64,000 nt of DNA from Phytophthora sp. 'mugwort' (taxonomy: Eukaryota; Oomycota; Peronosporomycetes; Peronosporales; Peronosporaceae). Location of the stretch: NCBI GenBank assembly GCA_033558025.1, contig JAUCEF010000005.1:5332001-5396000 (forward strand), written 5' to 3'. This document shows, in pieces, positions 59,933-64,000 of the stretch (positions within the stretch are counted from its first letter, which is position 1; every line of letters starts with the position of its first letter). Made by a program: the position numbers and the translations under genes. Below the pieces are notes generated by a model. That model worked only from the letters and a program-made list of their open reading frames with translations, had not been told where the DNA came from and searched no databases.

Positions 59933-60283
59933 TGCAGCCACCGCGCCCAAGTATGATCGAGTTGCGCCTCTCCTGGCAGCCAAGATTGAGGGATGGGAAG
60001 AATCGTGTTCACGCCCGTTAGCGTGGTGATATTAAGCAAGTGGGTAGTTATACCTGTTCGTTTCTAAGTACGATCTAGCAGCAGGATATCAAGAAAATCA
60101 CGTGCCAAACCTAGAGTGTCGGGATGTGCCCATAACATGCGCCGCAAACGCTTGCTCGTGTCGTCAATTTCGTAGTAATAGTGAAATCCATGATGATCTA
60201 GTTCCTTATAGAGTGCATCGATGGGGTCAGCCGACGTAAATTGTTTCTGTCGAGCTCTTCCCTTTTTGTTGGAAATATCTCGA
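59933..60283 (-). pseudogene. MULE-type transposase fragment
   Basis: Minus-strand translation from 60283 reads RDISNKKGRARQKQF, DALYKELDHHGFHYYYEID, LRRMLWAHPDTLGLARDFLDILLLDRT, a TAG stop at about 60067-60069, then LLNITTLTGVNTILPIPQSW and LPGEAQLDHTWARWL. This resembles the MULE transposase domain (an Asp-containing LLLD block followed by the novelty/GVNT block). It is one frame with a single in-frame stop and no N- or C-terminal remainder. The family call rests on remembered oomycete MULE sequences. Confidence 0.6.
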
Positions 60284-60859
60284 GGGGGGGGGGTAACGAG
60301 CGCATTTTTGTTGGTGTGAAGTATAGAGGCGAAAGTCTTAGAGGGCGGAATTCCAGCAGCATTGTGTGCAAAAATAAAGTCGTTTATGTTGCACCTCAGA
60401 CGTTTTCAGACGCTTTGCATCGCGTTGACGGTGAGGCGCATGTACACGGACGTCACGCGAGGTGGGTGATTTTGAGTGCGGCTCCATCGCGAGTGTACTT
60501 GATGACCTGCGGGGTTTCGTTTTTTCCACTGGCACGAGTGCAATCCGCATTCTACAGCCGATACGGACCGAGCGCCTACCCTGCCTTTCGCGATCTCCAT
60601 GGACCATGGCAGGCGTCGTGTTTTTTTTTGCTTTGCTTACCCCAGTGGTCGCACGCGAACAGCTGGTAGATCACCTCCTTCGTACTGTTGAGTTCGCGCT
60701 ACCTTTTCGCTACGTTGAAACCATGATTGAGAGTCAATTCGTGAACTGCTGTCTCCTCAGCGGAGTAGCTTAGATATGCATCCTCGGGAGGTGTCAACAG
60801 GACAAACTCGTTTCACTCAGCTGCGCTCCATGCTGCACGCCAGACTCAATATGGGCAAC
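60284..60859. other. No gene seen
   Basis: Short open frames only, none recognised. A G run (60283-60293) follows the MULE fragment. Confidence 0.5.
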
Positions 60860-61012
60860 AGAATGAGCGGGCTGACCGGCACAACGGGCAAGTTGCTTGG
60901 CAGCTTGGGCAGAATGGTCAGCAGCATGGGCGGCCTTGCCAGCAGCATGAGCGGGGAGGACGGCACAACGGGCAAGTCGCTCGGCAGCTTGGGCGGGTTG
61001 GTCGGCAGCACG
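60860..61012 (+). repeat. 84-bp imperfect tandem duplication
   Basis: AGAATGAGCGGGC at 60860 recurs as AGCATGAGCGGGG at 60944, 84 bp later, and similarity continues to about 61012 (ACAACGGGCAAGT...GGCAGCTTGGGC in both). It keeps both strands open and gives a Gly/Ser/Met-rich translation on the plus strand that looks like low-complexity output, not a gene. Confidence 0.75.
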
Positions 61013-61181
61013 GTCATAGTAAACCGACCGTGGGCATCCATCGTTGGAAAGAGAGACCGTTATATGACTTGGCTGTCGTGTGCGTGCGGTCTGGTAGGGG
61101 TGGACGAAAGTGGAGTCAGGAAGCAGTTTTCTCGTAGTTGTCTTTCTAAAATCTATTTTCGTTGAAGAGTATCGCCCCGGT

Positions 61182-61290
61182 CATTGTCGAAGACATCGGC
61201 TTCGCGAATCTGAGTGCGCTACTACTAGCACATGTTCGCACTTTCTGTGCTCCGAAGTTCGATGCTGCGAAGATTTCCCCGGCTAAGACG
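61182..61290 (+). repeat. Right arm of the ~100-bp inverted repeat
   Basis: Inverted partner of 59321-59418. It sits immediately before the resumed transposase reading at about 61287. Confidence 0.8.
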
Positions 61291-61767
61291 AGTGTGGAGT
61301 ACGGGGTCACGCTTGTTACTTTGCCAGCAAATGCGACGCACCTGTTCCAACCGTTGGATGCTGCACGTTTCAAACCATACAAGGACTACGTCCAGGACCT
61401 CATGCTAGAGCGGCTGTGCGCCGTCAACGACCCTGTCACCAGGAAGGCGAATGCAATCAGAATGGCCTGCAGGTACGCCGGCGGGCACTTATGGACAAGC
61501 CTACCAGCGCTACCAATGGCTTCAGAGAGTGTGGCATATGGCCGCTATCTATGATACAACTCAGGGCACGTTTAACGTTGTATAAGGGTGGCGGTGGCAA
61601 GGGTACAGCTGCGTGATTAACCCACAGAAAACCTGTCATCGAAGCAGTTCACAAGGAGATTCTGCTGCTTCCCCCTGTTGCCTTTCCGATAAGAAAAGGA
61701 GGCGTACAACCTTTGACGTTGCTGGGCGGCTTGTTACGAAAGAACTACTGACAGGTGCTTACGACTG
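61287..61767 (+). pseudogene. Pogo-like transposase pseudogene, C-terminal part
   Basis: SVEYGVTLVTLPANATHLFQ and PLDAARFKPYKDYVQDLM form the third DDE block region of pogo-like enzymes. They are followed by GFRECGIWPLS (after a frameshift near 61490), ARLTLYKGGGGK, and KKRRRTTFDVAGRLVTKELL ending at TGA 61765-61767. It continues the element whose N-terminal part lies at 58341-59245, with about 2.0 kb inserted between them. Confidence 0.68.
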
Positions 61768-62014
61768 AGTCTTTCGAGTCGTGCAACTAATTGGTCTTGC
61801 CATAATGGAAGCAAATATATACTTATTTGTGTGCTGCAGAATTTCTAACATTTAAGTGACTGCAAACAACAAAAATTCGTACCGTGAAGGTAATTCGTAG
61901 ATAGTTCCAGTAGTAATATCCTGTACGATGGATTCTGCAGCATACGGTGAGCTTTTCGGTGTTTTCTCAGGGGTCTCGAAACCGTGCCACAACTGACATT
62001 TTACCTTAAGTGGT
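61768..62014. other. No gene seen
   Basis: An AT-rich stretch, probably the 3' flank of the first pogo-like element. I could not identify its right terminal repeat. Confidence 0.4.
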
Positions 62015-62209
62015 TGGCCAGTTTAGTAGAATGGTTGCAGTGTAGTTATGCGAGGCTCTGTATCTTCTCAGCCGCTGCTTTGTTTTTATCAGGACGAGCG
62101 TCAAATCAACGAGGACGCCTTCGGCAATTTTATAGTTCTTTAAAAAGCATTCAGCGGCACCAGTGAAGGTGCAGGCGCGTCTAAAAGGAAGCGCATCAAA
62201 TTTGAGGCG

Positions 62210-62225
62210 TGGCCAGTTTAGTAGA
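62210..62225 (+). repeat. Second copy of the left terminal repeat
   Basis: TGGCCAGTTTAGTAGA repeats the terminus found at 62015, in the same orientation, 195 bp inside. It suggests either a nested short element or a tandem duplication of the end. Confidence 0.7.
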
Positions 62226-62369
62226 GATTTTAGTACTGAAGTTTGTATTGGGAACCCATACGTTTATGACAGATATATGTCGATCTCACAATGAGTTCCC
62301 TACTGTGGCGACTTGCTGAATTTATGCTCATTAAATTAAAGACTCAACTGGATAGGCCAGGCCAAATCG

Positions 62370-62443
62370 AGTGCTGCTGCCTCAAGCGGTTAAGGCGCCT
62401 GTCATTGACGTGACAGACCGAGGTTTAAATCCCTCTGCGGCCC
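62370..62443 (+). repeat. tRNA-like sequence, possible SINE head
   Basis: TGCCTCAAGCGG (62378-62389) resembles an A box and D arm, with GCCT/AGGC able to pair as a 4-bp D stem, and GGTTTAAATCC (62422-62432) resembles a B box. A strong CTGTCA/TGACAG stem sits where an anticodon arm would be, but its loop is not a normal 7 nt, the T stem is short and the acceptor strands do not pair. It is not a functional tRNA and reads most like a Leu/Ser-type tRNA-derived SINE head. Confidence 0.4.
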
Positions 62444-62564
62444 ATGGAAAGTGAAGTACCGAAAGGTAAGCCTTGGTGCCGGGGTTTCAAGGACAGTAGG
62501 TGCACCTGCTGACGCCCCCCCATGTATTTATTTCGATTAGCATGGCTATACTGCTGCTTCCTGC

Positions 62565-63726
62565 AGGACAGAATTCTTCGCTCTCTTTTTTGCTGTTTTT
62601 TAGCAGCACCTGCACGCGGCTTCTTGGTCTTGTTTTTCTTGGCTTGATCGTTGGCTTCTGCAATCTCCAGCAGCAGAGATTCAGTGAGGCTTGATCGCTT
62701 TGGCCTTGCTGATAGTGTAGCTGTCCGAGTCATCTTTTAGTAGCTCCAGCGCGCTGTGAAGCTTAGTCTTGAACGAGCTAAACACAGCTACATCTAGAGG
62801 TTTAGAAGATATGAGTAGCATTAGAGGGTAAACAGACTAGCTTAATCTGGTACGCTGCAGCCACTCGTACGATAGGCAGTAAAAAATGAAAACTGCAACC
62901 ATCCATGATAAGCAACAGTGGCCTGCGAATTGGCGTAGGCACAGTCGCGGCAAGGAAATGGAGTCAGCTCGCGAACAGCATCATATTCATGAAACCTGAG
63001 TCAGTCGTCGTCACTGCCGTCCCCGGTACACTCGAACCTTGTAGCGCCATGAGCGGTACTGTCTCACCTGGTAAAATAATCACAGGCGGGACGGCAAGGC
63101 CAGCGGCGCTTCCACAGGCAAAGACGATGGGGTGGAAATTCGCCGTCGTTGCCGAACTCCATACGTTCCGCGATCCACGAACTGCGACGACCTGCTTGGT
63201 CCGGCTACGGGATTGGAACGCAGTTTCATCGACATTGAAGACGCGGCTCCCATCAAACCCCTTTCGATTATCAACTTGGCCATGGTACCGAACAGCACGA
63301 GCATGTCGGATTTATCGACACTGTTGCGATCTTGTGAGAAATGGTGAGAAATTGGCAAGTTCGCGTGCTCAATATGGGATTTCGCTCCATGAATTGCTTG
63401 TACCAGCCGTCGCCAACATCACGACCGATCTGTCATTGCGCAGCCTTTGCGAATCACCTCCTATCGTTCGACCGGGTGGCCGACTGGCTGCCGGCCGACA
63501 ACCCACTGACAGATGCTCTCCTCTGCTTCGACAGGCAGGAGCGGCGATGGCCCACGCCGCCTGGACTGACGTCTTCTCTGTTAGTCTTAGCCACAGCATA
63601 TTTTCGCAGCGTACTATACGCGATCTTAGTTTCTTGAGCAATATTCTTTGTCGGTCATCCAGCCAGAATTTGGTCGACGGCTGCACTCAGCTCTGCCAGG
63701 GAGTACCGGCCGCGCCTCTTGGTCAT
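62565..63726 (-). pseudogene. Second pogo-like (DDE_1) transposase pseudogene
   Basis: From ATG at 63726 the minus strand reads MTKRRGRYSLAELSAAVDQI, an in-frame stop, NIAQETKIAYSTLRKYAVAK (helix-turn-helix), then in another frame LPVEAEESICQWVVGRQPVG and IGRDVGDGWYKQFMERNP (CENP-B-type DNA-binding part). Next come GSALP/VIIF-like remnants, RRPLLLIMDGCSFH (second Asp), IKLVCLPSNATHIL, FSSFKTKLHSALELLKDDSD, and a Lys-rich tail (LTESLLLEIAEANDQAKK) ending near 62565. At least five stops or frameshifts are present. It differs from the 58.3-61.8 kb element in sequence and strand. Confidence 0.7.
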
Positions 63727-63910
63727 TGGAGGTTTGGCAGTGACTGGACAGGGACGACTGACTGGTATGTACAAATCACTGGCTGAACAGGTCTGGCAGC
63801 TCTGTTTGGGCTCAAAGGTAAATGAAAAGTTGTGATTTTATCCAATCAGACTTCCTAACTTGAATCTAGGCTGGTGATTCGCCCAATCCAATATTCTACT
63901 AATCTGGTCG

Positions 63911-63927
63911 TTCTACTAAACTGGCCA
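63911..63927 (-). repeat. Right terminal inverted repeat of the second pogo-like element
   Basis: Perfect 17-bp inverse of 62015-62031. A related TTCTACTAA is repeated just inside at 63891-63899, suggesting a short subterminal repeat. Confidence 0.7.
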
Positions 63928-64000
63928 TTTCCCTTACTAGTAGTATTTTGTCAACCGTTTATTACAAAAATTACACCAAATAAACGCTGTTTATCTAGTG

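Larger units (their letters stand above)
62015..63927 (-). mobile_element. Degenerate pogo-like element with terminal inverted repeats
   Basis: A 17-bp terminus TGGCCAGTTTAGTAGAA at 62015-62031 is perfectly inverted at 63911-63927. A second copy of the left terminus (16 of the 17 bases) lies at 62210-62225. The tips CAGTTTAGTAGA fit the CAG-start expected of Tc1/pogo ends. No TA duplication is visible directly next to the tips. The enclosed minus-strand coding remnant is described separately. Confidence 0.7.

Noticed and set aside
60776..61165. 129-codon Gly/Ser/Met-rich ORF
   Set aside because: Produced by an 84-bp tandem duplication; both strands are open, and no domain or context supports a gene.

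Overview
The window looks like nuclear DNA of an oomycete, most likely Phytophthora or a close relative. The evidence is eukaryotic genes with short GT-AG introns (72-120 nt), a TMEM107-type ciliary gene (oomycete zoospores are flagellated), an oomycete-type initiator upstream of that gene, and decayed transposases of the PIF/Harbinger, pogo-like (DDE_1) and MULE types common in Phytophthora. The species is not established from sequence alone.

Layout. (1) Positions 1-42,360 are one uninterrupted head-to-tail tandem array with a 559-561 bp unit. Each unit carries one complete tRNA-Glu (anticodon CUC) with intact A and B boxes and a TTTT terminator. There are 75 complete tRNA genes plus a 76th cut off after its anticodon loop at the right edge. 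The left edge lies outside the window. Shared single-base variants show blocks of several units that were copied together. (2) 42,361-44,420 holds transposon debris: a TTAA-ended (piggyBac-like) remnant abutting the array, a 77-bp palindrome, and a broken PIF/Harbinger transposase. (3) 44,840-54,929 is a gene island of five spliced genes: an orphan TPR plus multi-membrane-span protein (+), a CAMK-type protein kinase (-), a TMEM104-like transporter (-), TMEM107 (+) and mitochondrial aconitase (-). Splice sites were placed by reading frame and by remembered family alignments, and every exon sum is in phase. The TMEM104-like gene and TMEM107 diverge from a 138-bp shared promoter that contains an 11-bp perfect inverted repeat. 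(4) 54,930-58,340 has no gene I can support. (5) 58,341-64,000 is a transposon graveyard. A pogo-like transposase is split by about 2 kb holding an alcohol-dehydrogenase-like (MDR) pseudogene, a MULE fragment and a pair of ~100-bp inverted repeats. A second pogo-like pseudogene with recognisable terminal inverted repeats follows, and a tRNA-like SINE candidate lies inside it.

Functionally, the array would supply a very high dose of tRNA-Glu(CUC) if transcribed. The five protein genes are housekeeping or cellular (TCA cycle, signalling, membrane transport, transition zone) and do not form a pathway together. The most unusual object is the tRNA array itself: its size, near-identity, multi-unit structure, and a right edge that breaks inside a tRNA next to a transposon end.
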